Shown piece after piece: positions 8,517-15,872 of a stretch of DNA of 34,264 nucleotides (its first letter is position 1; every line of letters begins with the position of its first letter). The stretch lies in the NCBI RefSeq assembly GCF_900116405.1, contig NZ_FPAQ01000036.1:1-34264 (forward strand), read 5' to 3'. Source of the DNA: Halomonas saccharevitans (GTDB taxonomy: Bacteria > Pseudomonadota > Gammaproteobacteria > Pseudomonadales > Halomonadaceae). Position numbers and translations under genes: made by a program. Under the pieces are notes generated by a model, which made no database searches, was not told the DNA's origin, and saw only the letters and a list, made by a program, of their open reading frames with translations.

Positions 8517-9467
8517 TCAGCGGGCGAGCCGCTCCACCAGGCGCGCCGCGACGCGCGCCGTGCGCGATTCGGTGTCCAGGCTCGGGTTGAGCTCGGCCAC
8601 GTCGACCATCGGCAGCGCGGTGCGCGCCGCCAGGTAGTCGATGACGTCCTCGACGAAGGCGAGCTCGATGCCGCGGGCCGCGGGGGCGCTGACGCCGGGT
8701 GCGATCCAGCCGGGCAGCGTGTCCAGGCAGATCGTCAGGTAGACCACGTCGACCCGGGCCAGCAGCCGGCCGAGCGCCGCCTTGACCTCGGGGCTGGCGA
8801 TGGAGCGGCAGGCGTCGTCCAGCACCCACTCCACGCCCAGCGCCTCGGCACGCTCGAACAGCGCCTCGGTGTTGCCAGTGCGGCTGACGCCCAGGCAGGT
8901 GTAGCGAAACTCGATGCCGTGCTGCTCGCAGAGCTCGGCGCACTGGCGAAACGGCGTGCCGGAGCTCGCCCGCTCGGACTGGCGCAGGTCGAGGTGCGCA
9001 TCCAGATTGAGAATGCCGATGCGCGGCGGGCGCGCCTGACGGCGGGCGTGCTCGAAGAGCCCGGAGAAGCTGGCGAAGGCGATCTCGTGGCCGCCGCCCA
9101 GGCCGATCACCCGATGGCCTTGATCCAGCAGGCCGGTGACGCGCTTGGCGAAGGCCTGCTGGGCCTCTTCCAGGGCGTCGCCCTCACAGACCACATCGCC
9201 GGCGTCATAGAGCGGCGACTCCAGGTGATAGGCCAGGTTGGCGAGCTGGCGGCGCATCGCCAGGGGCCCTTCGCTGGCGCCCACGCGACCCTTGTTGCGC
9301 GCCACGCCGGCGTCGGAGCAGAAGCCGACCAGCGCGCACCCGGGCTGCTCGGCCTCGGCCACCGGCCGCACGACCTGGTGCCAGCGCCGCGAATTACCGG
9401 CCTCTTCGCTGTCGACGCGACCCTGCCAGGGCGAGATCCGCGCGTCGTTTGCTTGGTCCTGAATCAC
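8517..9467 (-). CDS. hutG: Formimidoylglutamase (HutG, arginase/ureohydrolase fold)
   Basis: 316 residues if translation starts at the GTG at 9467-9465, which overlaps the TGA of the upstream IclR gene as GTGA; no ATG lies at a sensible position. It hydrolyses N-formimidoylglutamate to glutamate and formamide, the last step of one histidine degradation route. Arginase-fold manganese motifs are visible: GLGGGHE, NLDAHLDLR and a third motif reading YLTICLDTLPGW, where the usual first Asp is Cys, as I recall for this HutG type. SSGTPF after the second motif is also HutG-like. No other hut gene is in the window. The GTGA overlap implies translational coupling to the regulator. An agmatinase or guanidinobutyrase is the less likely alternative. 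Confidence 0.87.
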   Translation of the reverse strand: MIQDQANDARISPWQGRVDSEEAGNSRRWHQVVRPVAEAEQPGCALVGFCSDAGVARNKGRVGASEGPLAMRRQLANLAYHLESPLYDAGDVVCEGDALEEAQQAFAKRVTGLLDQGHRVIGLGGGHEIAFASFSGLFEHARRQARPPRIGILNLDAHLDLRQSERASSGTPFRQCAELCEQHGIEFRYTCLGVSRTGNTEALFERAEALGVEWVLDDACRSIASPEVKAALGRLLARVDVVYLTICLDTLPGWIAPGVSAPAARGIELAFVEDVIDYLAARTALPMVDVAELNPSLDTESRTARVAARLVERLAR

Positions 9468-10174
9468 TCGAGGAGTTCTCCCAATCGCTGTGCACTTTGG
9501 CGTGTCTGTTCGGCGAGCCACGCGGTTCGCTGCCGGGTGCGGGCCTCCGGCGCCATGACGCTGATTACCGCCTTGAGCCGCCCGCGGCCGTTGAAGACCG
9601 GGGCGCTCGCGCCCCAGACGCCCTGGTCGATCTCGCCGAGGCTGATCGCGACGCCCTCGGCGCGGATGCTCTCGAGCCCGGCCTGGGCCTCGTCGCGCTC
9701 GGCCTCGGTGCGCAGCGTCAGCGCCATCTCGCGCTCTTCCTCGCTCATGAAGGCGAGCAGCGCCCGGGCGCTGGCGCCCTTCAGCAGCGGCTGCACCTGG
9801 CCGCGGTGATAGCAGCAGCGCAGCGGCTGGGGGCTGTCGATCATCTCCACGCAGAGGGCGTGATCGCGCACCGCCATCAGCAGCGCCGAGCTCTCCTGGG
9901 TGATGTCGGTCAGCTCCGTGAGCACCGGCCGCGCCCACTGCAGCAGGTCGTTGCGCTGTTCGAAGCCCTGCTGCAGGCGCACCGCCTGGGGGCCCGGCGC
10001 ATAGGTGCCCCCCTCGCGCTCGCTGACCATGCCCCAGGCCAGCAGCTGGCGAAGGTGCCGATAGGCGGTCGAGACCGGCTGACTGGTCAGCTCGGCAAGC
10101 GACTTCACCGTCATCGGCCTGCCCTGATTGGCCAGGCAGCACAGCAGCGCCAGCATTCGATCGGAAGGACCCAT
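9464..10174 (-). CDS. IclR-family transcriptional regulator
   Basis: 236 residues from ATG 10174, preceded by GAGGTGA on the minus strand; a longer upstream start is possible but has no ribosome site. The N-terminal ~65 residues are an IclR winged helix (LALLCCLANQGRPMTVKSLAELTSQPVSTAYRHLRQL), and the C-terminal ~160 residues are the effector-binding domain, with the typical PLLKGASARALLAFM motif and a VFNGRGRLKAVISVMAP end. It is the first gene of the apparent iclR-hutG-gltS unit and overlaps hutG by four bases, so it is probably a local autoregulated controller that senses a histidine- or glutamate-related compound. The effector is an inference from context. Confidence 0.9.
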   Translation of the reverse strand: MGPSDRMLALLCCLANQGRPMTVKSLAELTSQPVSTAYRHLRQLLAWGMVSEREGGTYAPGPQAVRLQQGFEQRNDLLQWARPVLTELTDITQESSALLMAVRDHALCVEMIDSPQPLRCCYHRGQVQPLLKGASARALLAFMSEEEREMALTLRTEAERDEAQAGLESIRAEGVAISLGEIDQGVWGASAPVFNGRGRLKAVISVMAPEARTRQRTAWLAEQTRQSAQRLGELLE

Positions 10175-10233
10175 GGCTCTCACCTCATAATTTGATAAAC
10201 GATACGCAAGAAAATCGGCGATCCAAAAAACGG

Positions 10234-10250
10234 TTATCAATTAATGATAA
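10234..10250. promoter_or_regulatory. AT-rich palindrome upstream of iclR, candidate operator
   Basis: TTATCA-ATTAA-TGATAA is a perfect 6-5-6 inverted repeat, 60-76 bases upstream of the iclR start. A second TGATAA half-site lies at 10193-10198 and a minus-strand TATAGT (10265-10260) could be a -10 element just upstream. This would suit an IclR operator. The rest of the 354-base gap 10175-10528 shows no gene. Confidence 0.45.
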
Positions 10251-10528
10251 TCCTGAGCACTATACTTTGGTTGTAGTCGCGCCGCGAGTCGATGCAAATA
10301 TGCCGCTCGAGGCGTGCATCGAACGACGGTTTCGGAGGGTAGATCAGAGGGTTACGCGCGACGGCGGAGCGAGCGCCGGGGGCGGAGCGGCGCTGCCCCG
10401 GATGGGAAAGGAAGGGGGAAAGGTAGTGCAGACAGCATTCATCCTCGCTGCCCTGCCGAGGATTCTCATGCCTGGACCCTCGCCTGGGGCCCGTTTCAGA
10501 CTTGGCGAAGATCACGTCAGGGTTGCAC

Positions 10529-11458
10529 TCACACCGGCTTGTTCGCCTCATCGAGCAACCATTCACGAAACTGTGCGGCGATCGATCGCTCTTGGCCTGT
10601 GACCGTACTCACCACGTAGTACGCCTGTTCACAGTTCAGTGGCCTATCACACACCACCTTCAGCTTGCCGGCATTCAGCTCCGCCTGGTGGAGGTCCCGA
10701 CTGCCAAGCAGAATGCCCTGACCGGCGACGGCGGCCTCCTGGGCCAGCAGTCCGTTACCAAAACGCAGTTCCCGGAAGGCGCCGACCTCATATGCCTGCT
10801 GCTTGAACCACGCTTTCCAATCACACGGCTCGTCGAAGCGGGTTAGGGTGCTGTCACACAGCAAAGGCTGTTGGCGAAGGGTGTCGATGTCGGTCACGGT
10901 GGTGGCCAATTCGGGGGCGCACATGGGCACCAGCTCCAGCCCCATCAGCCGTTGCGGCGTGATCTCCGCGTAGTTTCCATAGCCGAGGCGAACGGAGACG
11001 TCGATCCCGGAGCGCTTGAGCTCGCTCACCCCGAAGACGCTATCACGGGCTCGGTCCACCGTGTGCAGGCTGGCCTGCAAGCGCACCTCGGCCTCCGGGC
11101 AAATGGCGTAGAAACGGTGCAACCGCGGTACGATCCACTTGGTCGCGAACAGGGGCTCGGAGCACACGGTGACGATCAGGCGCTCTTCGCCGTAGGAGCG
11201 AATCTTGTCTACCGCGCTGCTCAGGGCCTGAAATCCCTCATGCAGCTCCGGCAGGGCCGCACGCGCGGCCGGGGTCAGGCTGACGCGCCGGTGGTGGCGG
11301 ACGAAAAGCGGAACCCCGAGATATTCCTCGAGTGCCTTGATCTGATGGCTGATCGCCGCCGGAGTGACGTTGAGTTCCTTGGCCGCCGCAGCGAAGCTCT
11401 TGGTTCGCGCGGCGACCTCGAAATAGGACAGTGAGATCAGGGACGGGAGTCGTAGCAT
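10529..11458 (-). CDS. LysR-family regulator, GcvA-like
   Basis: 309 residues from ATG 11458, aligned with the usual LysR N-terminus (MLRLPSLISLSYFEVAARTKSF). Residues 1-60 are the winged helix, with AAKELNVTPAAISHQIKALEEYLGVPLF. Residues ~90-300 are the substrate-binding-like effector domain. The spacing and wording of the helix-turn-helix and the LTPAARAALPELHEGF stretch resemble GcvA, the activator of glycine cleavage genes, and related regulators. It is divergent from the DmdA-like gene across a 490-base region with inverted and direct repeats, so it is the natural candidate for controlling that gene. What it binds (a methylated substrate, a folate or glycine) is not visible. Confidence 0.9.
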   Translation of the reverse strand: MLRLPSLISLSYFEVAARTKSFAAAAKELNVTPAAISHQIKALEEYLGVPLFVRHHRRVSLTPAARAALPELHEGFQALSSAVDKIRSYGEERLIVTVCSEPLFATKWIVPRLHRFYAICPEAEVRLQASLHTVDRARDSVFGVSELKRSGIDVSVRLGYGNYAEITPQRLMGLELVPMCAPELATTVTDIDTLRQQPLLCDSTLTRFDEPCDWKAWFKQQAYEVGAFRELRFGNGLLAQEAAVAGQGILLGSRDLHQAELNAGKLKVVCDRPLNCEQAYYVVSTVTGQERSIAAQFREWLLDEANKPV

Positions 11459-11511
11459 GAACAGTGCTCGCAAGTTGGCGGTGGGCCACTGGCACTTCCG
11501 AGTGACGCGCG

Positions 11512-11545
11512 TAACGGTCACTATAAACACTGCCGTTATAAACAC
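11512..11545. promoter_or_regulatory. Candidate LysR-type binding region
   Basis: TAACGG (11512-11517) and CCGTTA (11533-11538) form an inverted repeat 15 bases apart, overlapping a direct repeat of TATAAACAC (11522-11530 and 11537-11545). This is 54-87 bases upstream of the LysR start, where autoregulatory sites usually lie. The repeats are seen; the binding is inferred. Confidence 0.45.
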
Positions 11546-11948
11546 CAGACCGCGACCAAACGGCTGGCCCACCCCCTCATCACCTACCCTATCAGGCGCA
11601 AAGCCTGGTTATGACTGCTTCAGCAGCGAAAACCTCCAGACTCTCCTCCACGGGGAGTTGTTGGCCGGCCGAAGATGCCCTGCCTCTGGGCCTGAAAGCG
11701 ACCGGCCTCCCTGCAGAGGCTGATCGACACGCCCCGCACGGCGCGCTGCGGGCCGGATACGGGGACACACTCCCCTCCGCGGAGGAGCGCGGAACCAAAA
11801 GGTCCGCATCCGGTGAAAAGTTGGTCCGTTTTGTCTGCTGCAACCGATGCTTTAGGCTGCTTTGCGATGCCATGCGCGGCTATATTGAGCGGGCCGAGTC
11901 GGTGAGTTAAAGCACCCTGTTCAACTTCCTATCCGAAGGTACACAAAA
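11546..11948 (+). promoter_or_regulatory. Long leader/intergenic region before the dmdA-like gene
   Basis: No gene is supported here. The region holds a 12-base palindrome CCTCCGCGGAGG (11774-11785), a hairpin GCGGAACC-AAAA-GGTCCGC (11789-11807, one bulge) and a CCCTATCA motif (11587-11594) shared with the repeat array near 25.7 kb. A GAAGG ribosome site lies just before ATG 11949. It may be a structured mRNA leader, but I do not recognise a known riboswitch class. Confidence 0.35.
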
Positions 11949-13118
11949 ATGACAACCAATGCCCCCATCAACATTGAAAAAGATGATGAGTTTGGATTCG
12001 GGACACAGATCCGAAAGTCTCCCTACTTTGACGCTACGGTCCGGTGGGGCGCCAAAGGGTTTTCGGTATACAACCACATGTATATCCCACGTGACTTCGG
12101 AGATCCTGTACAGAACTTCTGGAATCTCGTGAATGATGCGATCCTTTGCGATGTTGCCGCCGAACGGCAGGTCGAAATCACGGGGCCGGATGCCGCAAAG
12201 TTCATGCAGAGCCTGACTCCGCGTGATTTGTCGGAAATGGCGGTCGGGCAGTGCAAGTATATCCTGATCACTAATCAAGACGGTGGCATTCTCAACGACC
12301 CCATCCTGTTGCGGCTGGCAGAAGATCATTTCTGGATCTCGCTGGCTGACACCGACATCCTGCTGTGGGCACAGGGGGTTGCGGTTCATGCCGGGATGGA
12401 TGTCAGCATTGGCGAACCCGATGTTTCCCCGCTGCAACTGCAGGGCCCGAAGTCGGGCGAAGTGATGAAGGCGCTCTTCGGCGAGAGCGTCATGGATCTT
12501 CGCTACTACTGGCTGCGCGAGCTCGAACTCGACGGCATTCCGTTGATCGTCTCGCGCACCGGCTGGTCGAGCGAGCTTGGCTATGAGCTTTATCTGCGTG
12601 ATGGCACCCGCGGGGATGAGCTCTGGGAAAAGATCATGGCGGCAGGTGAGCCCTTCGGGCTGAAGCCTGGTCACACCTCTACGATTCGCCGCATCGAAGG
12701 TGGGATGCTCTCCTATCACGCTGACGCGGATATCAGCACCAATCCTTATGAAATTGGCATGGACCGTCTGGTTAACCCGGATATGGATGCTGACTTTATC
12801 GGTAAAGCCGCATTAAAGCGAATTCGTGAAAATGGCGTGAGCCGCAAGGAAGTTGGCCTGCGTATTGACATGGCACCCCTCAAGAAACCCAACACCAGGT
12901 TCTGGGCGCTTACAAAAGACGGCAAGCCCGTCGGAAAAGTGACGTCTGCGGTCTATTCACCGCGTCTTGAGCAGAACATTGCCTTGGCCATGGTTGATAC
13001 TGAACATTCAGAGATTGGCACGACGCTAGACATTCCTGCCGAATCCGGAATCGTGCAGGCAACTGTCGTCGAAAAGCCTTTCTTCGACCCCAAAAAGCAG
13101 AAAGCCACATCTTCTTGA
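11949..13118 (+). CDS. dmdA: DmdA-like tetrahydrofolate-dependent demethylase (GcvT family)
   Basis: 389 residues; ATG 11949 with GAAGGT upstream. It belongs to the aminomethyltransferase (GcvT) fold and resembles DmdA, which moves a methyl group from dimethylsulfoniopropionate to THF, giving methylmercaptopropionate and 5-methyl-THF. Landmarks matching the marine DmdA as I remember it: YNHM at 41-44, RQVEITG at 73-79, TPRDLS at 90-95, INDP-like LNDP at 115-118, WISLADTDI near 129, QGPKS at 165-169, and RIEGGMLSY followed by NPYEIGMD. There is no fused flavin domain, so dimethylglycine- or sarcosine-oxidase types are excluded, and it is much shorter than LigM-type O-demethylases. The downstream genes oxidise methyl-THF, which fits. 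The gene is more AT-rich than most of the window. Another methyl donor, such as a betaine, remains possible. Confidence 0.75.
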   Translation: MTTNAPINIEKDDEFGFGTQIRKSPYFDATVRWGAKGFSVYNHMYIPRDFGDPVQNFWNLVNDAILCDVAAERQVEITGPDAAKFMQSLTPRDLSEMAVGQCKYILITNQDGGILNDPILLRLAEDHFWISLADTDILLWAQGVAVHAGMDVSIGEPDVSPLQLQGPKSGEVMKALFGESVMDLRYYWLRELELDGIPLIVSRTGWSSELGYELYLRDGTRGDELWEKIMAAGEPFGLKPGHTSTIRRIEGGMLSYHADADISTNPYEIGMDRLVNPDMDADFIGKAALKRIRENGVSRKEVGLRIDMAPLKKPNTRFWALTKDGKPVGKVTSAVYSPRLEQNIALAMVDTEHSEIGTTLDIPAESGIVQATVVEKPFFDPKKQKATSS

Positions 13119-13384
13119 AGAAAGAAAAACTCTTCTTGCCTTGGAGTTTTCGAGCACTGCCATAACACACCGTGGCAATCCAAGAACAACGAGTTCATTA
13201 AAAAACACCTGCATCCGTGAGAAGTCAATAAGGCTCCTTCGTTAACAAAGCTTCGTCTGAATAAAAACCATCACCCGAGGCAAAGAAGAAGCTCATGCTA
13301 TTGACTTTAAAAGTTAAAAACCTCACGGATTCAGGGGTCGATAACTACCTCCACCGTCGTGATGCCGTAGTAAAGGAGAGGTAT

Positions 13385-13849
13385 ATGTATCCCGTTCGTC
13401 ATTGGGTTGTGCGACACGCGAGGTTCTTTGAGCGCATCTACCGAACATTCGAGCCGGTGATCGTCAAATTGCAGCCGCTTTGGAAGTCGATAGGCTACCA
13501 GCGCGCAGAAAAGCCGGTAAGTGTGGTGGAGAAGTTCAGCAAGGAGCTGCTGTTCGATTGCAAGATGTGTGGTCAGTGCATCCTCAGCTCCACCGGGATG
13601 TCTTGTCCCATGAACTGCCCCAAGTCGTTGCGCAACGGTCCTTGTGGTGGTGTACAGCAGAGCGGGAATTGCGAAGTTAATCCCGAGATGCGATGTGTCT
13701 GGGTCGAAGCCTGGGAAGGGAGTCAGAAAATGAAGGGCGGCGCACAGATCCATGTAGTGCAACTGCCAGTGGACCACAGTCTCAAGGGAAGCTCATCCTG
13801 GCTGCGTGTGGCGCGTAATGCTTCAGATACACAACAAGAACATGAGTGA
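13385..13849 (+). CDS. MetV-like cysteine-rich MTHFR C-terminal domain protein, copy 1
   Basis: 154 residues from ATG 13385, with AAAGGAGAGG just upstream; an earlier in-frame ATG (13295) lacks a ribosome site, and this start matches the N-terminus of the second copy. The core is the MTHFR_C (MetV) domain, with cysteines at 59, 62, 65, 74, 78, 87, 96 and 104, including the MCGQC and SCPMNCPKSLRNGPCGG motifs. In acetogens MetV is the zinc-binding partner of MetF in the methylene-THF reductase complex. The copy at 18780-19262 has the same eight cysteines in the same positions. This one lies between the DmdA-like gene and purU, without its own metF. The 266-base gap before it holds no gene that I can support. 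Confidence 0.85.
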   Translation: MYPVRHWVVRHARFFERIYRTFEPVIVKLQPLWKSIGYQRAEKPVSVVEKFSKELLFDCKMCGQCILSSTGMSCPMNCPKSLRNGPCGGVQQSGNCEVNPEMRCVWVEAWEGSQKMKGGAQIHVVQLPVDHSLKGSSSWLRVARNASDTQQEHE

Positions 13850-13890
13850 GCTGAAATAGTGATGTAGACCTAGACCGCAATGGAGAAAAA

Positions 13891-13903
13891 ACCGCCAGGC
13901 GGT
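13891..13903 (-). terminator. Short hairpin with a minus-strand T-tract
   Basis: ACCGCC-A-GGCGGT is preceded on the plus strand by a run of A (13886-13891). Read on the minus strand it is a hairpin followed by TTTTT, a terminator shape, although no minus-strand gene is nearby. It sits in the 140-base gap between metV copy 1 and purU and could instead affect plus-strand mRNA stability. Confidence 0.3.
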
Positions 13904-13989
13904 CTGCTCTGCAAGACGGAAAAAACGAAAGACTTGTAACTACCATCTGGCGAGTCAACTAACAAACATCAATACACAAAGGCTTTCTA

Positions 13990-14865
13990 GTGAAAAAATT
14001 CGTGGACTACTCAAACCAATACGTACTCACCGTCAACTGCAAGACTGCACCGGGCATCGTTGCCGGCATCGCATCCTATCTGACAGAGCGCGGCGGCTAT
14101 ATCGCGGAACTCTCCCAGTTCGACGACAAGATCACCGACCAGTTCTTTTTGCGGACATTGTTCAACATCACCACTGACTCCAGCCATACTTTTCAAGACA
14201 TCTACGACGGCTTCGATGTCCTGGCCGAAAAGCATGGCATAACGTGGAGCATGTACGACGCGAGTCTCCCGACAAAAGTATTGATCATGGTATCCAAGTT
14301 TGACCACTGCCTGGTTGATCTTCTTTACCGTTATAACAAGGGTGAATTGAATATAGAGATCACCGCGATCGTATCCAACCACATGGATCTTCAATCGATC
14401 GCTGAGCGTGAAGGCTTTCGTTTCATTTACCTACCGGTAACAGCAGAAACCAAAGCGGAAAAGGAGGCTGAGCTACTCGACATCATCAACGAGACAGGCA
14501 CTGACCTGGTGGTACTGGCACGTTATATGCAAATACTGTCCGACAATCTCTGTCAGCATCTGCACGGCCGGGCCATCAACATCCATCACTCCTTCCTGCC
14601 AGGCTTTAAAGGTGCCAAACCTTATCATCAGGCATATGAGCGTGGTGTAAAGCTGATCGGCGCCACTGCGCACTATGTGACCGGCGATCTGGATGAAGGC
14701 CCGATCATCGAACAGTCCGTCTTGCCGGTGAGTCACGCCTACTACCCCGATGAACTCGTTTCCCTTGGCCGAGACACCGAAATGAGGGCGCTCGCCGGCG
14801 CCGTAAAACTGCACGCAGAAAACCGTGTATTAATCTCGGGCAACAAGACCATTATTTTCAAATAG
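13990..14865 (+). CDS. purU: Formyltetrahydrofolate deformylase PurU
   Basis: 291 residues, starting at GTG 13990 (the only sensible start for the conserved N-terminus; weak AAAGG upstream). It hydrolyses 10-formyl-THF to formate and THF. Residues ~10-85 form an ACT domain ([21 protein letters not shown]), and residues ~93-291 a formyl-transferase domain with the catalytic Asn/His/Asp set in [17 protein letters not shown] and [15 protein letters not shown]. In most bacteria PurU balances folate pools. Here, between a methyl-THF-forming enzyme and FolD and facing a formate dehydrogenase operon, it is the step that releases formate for oxidation. The gene is relatively AT-rich, like dmdA. Confidence 0.93.
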   Translation: MKKFVDYSNQYVLTVNCKTAPGIVAGIASYLTERGGYIAELSQFDDKITDQFFLRTLFNITTDSSHTFQDIYDGFDVLAEKHGITWSMYDASLPTKVLIMVSKFDHCLVDLLYRYNKGELNIEITAIVSNHMDLQSIAEREGFRFIYLPVTAETKAEKEAELLDIINETGTDLVVLARYMQILSDNLCQHLHGRAINIHHSFLPGFKGAKPYHQAYERGVKLIGATAHYVTGDLDEGPIIEQSVLPVSHAYYPDELVSLGRDTEMRALAGAVKLHAENRVLISGNKTIIFK

Positions 14866-14879
14866 AAACAGAGGTCATC

Positions 14880-15740
14880 ATGGCTCAATTCATAGACGGA
14901 AAGCAGATTTCGGCTCAGGTGTTGCAAGAGGTTGCCTCTGAAGTCGAGTCGATCAGGGCCGAGCATGACATCGTGCCGACCCTGGCGGTCGTGCTGGTGG
15001 GAGAGGATCCCGCCAGCCAGGTGTATGTGAGAAACAAGGTGAAGCGGGCAACGGAGGCCGGGGTGGGTTCTATTGAGCACCGCCTCGATGCCGATACCAC
15101 TCAGGATGCCCTGAATGAGCTGATCGACTCTCTAAACAATGATCCCGGTGTGCACGGCATCCTGGTGCAGCTGCCACTGCCACCGCAACTCGACGAGGAT
15201 GAGGTGATAGCGTCCATCCATCCGGATAAAGATGTCGATGGCTTTCATCCACTGAATGTCGGGGCACTCGCTTCCGGGCGCCCCTCGCTCGTCCCGTGCA
15301 CGCCACAGGGTTGCATGATCATGCTGCGTCAGGTCCATCCGGATCTCAGTGGTAAAAACGCGGTGGTGGTAGGACGCTCCAATATTGTGGGCAAGCCGAT
15401 GGCTGCACTGCTGTTACAGGCGAACTGCACGGTCACTATTGCGCACTCACGAACGAAGAACATCGAAGCAGTGTGCCGCAATGCCGATATCGTTGTCGCC
15501 GCCGTTGGCCGGGCGAAGTTCATCGACGCCGACTGGATCACGCCGGGTGCCACGGTCATTGATGTCGGTATCAACGCCATTGATGTCGACGGCAAGAGAA
15601 AGCTCGTGGGTGATGTGGATTTTGAATCGGTCGCTCAGGTCGCCGGTGCCATTACGCCGGTGCCCGGTGGCGTGGGCCCGATGACGATAGCCTGCCTGCT
15701 GTTGAATACGACACGTGCCGCCAGGCATCAGTTGTCCTGA
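14880..15740 (+). CDS. folD: Bifunctional methylene-THF dehydrogenase/cyclohydrolase FolD
   Basis: 286 residues; ATG 14880, 14 bases after purU, with AGAGG upstream. It converts 5,10-methylene-THF to methenyl-THF with NADP(+) and then to 10-formyl-THF. Seen motifs: [12 protein letters not shown] with the catalytic Lys, [11 protein letters not shown], the NAD(P)-binding [11 protein letters not shown] and the C-terminal [10 protein letters not shown]. Length is normal. A genome usually carries an essential folD elsewhere, so this is probably a dedicated second copy working in the oxidative direction with PurU. The close spacing suggests one transcript with purU. Confidence 0.95.
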   Translation: MAQFIDGKQISAQVLQEVASEVESIRAEHDIVPTLAVVLVGEDPASQVYVRNKVKRATEAGVGSIEHRLDADTTQDALNELIDSLNNDPGVHGILVQLPLPPQLDEDEVIASIHPDKDVDGFHPLNVGALASGRPSLVPCTPQGCMIMLRQVHPDLSGKNAVVVGRSNIVGKPMAALLLQANCTVTIAHSRTKNIEAVCRNADIVVAAVGRAKFIDADWITPGATVIDVGINAIDVDGKRKLVGDVDFESVAQVAGAITPVPGGVGPMTIACLLLNTTRAARHQLS

Positions 15741-15872
15741 CCGTTAGATCTGCCGCCGCTGGCACCAGGAAGGTGGCGACCCGCACCGAGGCCTCGATAT
15801 TTCTGATCAAACCACCGGTGCTAACTAACGCACGCACGCTCAACGACCGACAAACTGAAAGGGAAATATAAA

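Noticed and set aside
11546..11948. Glycine or SAM/SAH riboswitch before the dmdA-like gene
   Set aside because: I could not find the conserved cores of these classes; only generic hairpins are visible.
11949..13118. Glycine cleavage T protein or LigM-type O-demethylase
   Set aside because: No gcvH or gcvP is nearby, the motifs are closer to DmdA, and LigM is about 80 residues longer with different conserved stretches; kept as alternatives only.
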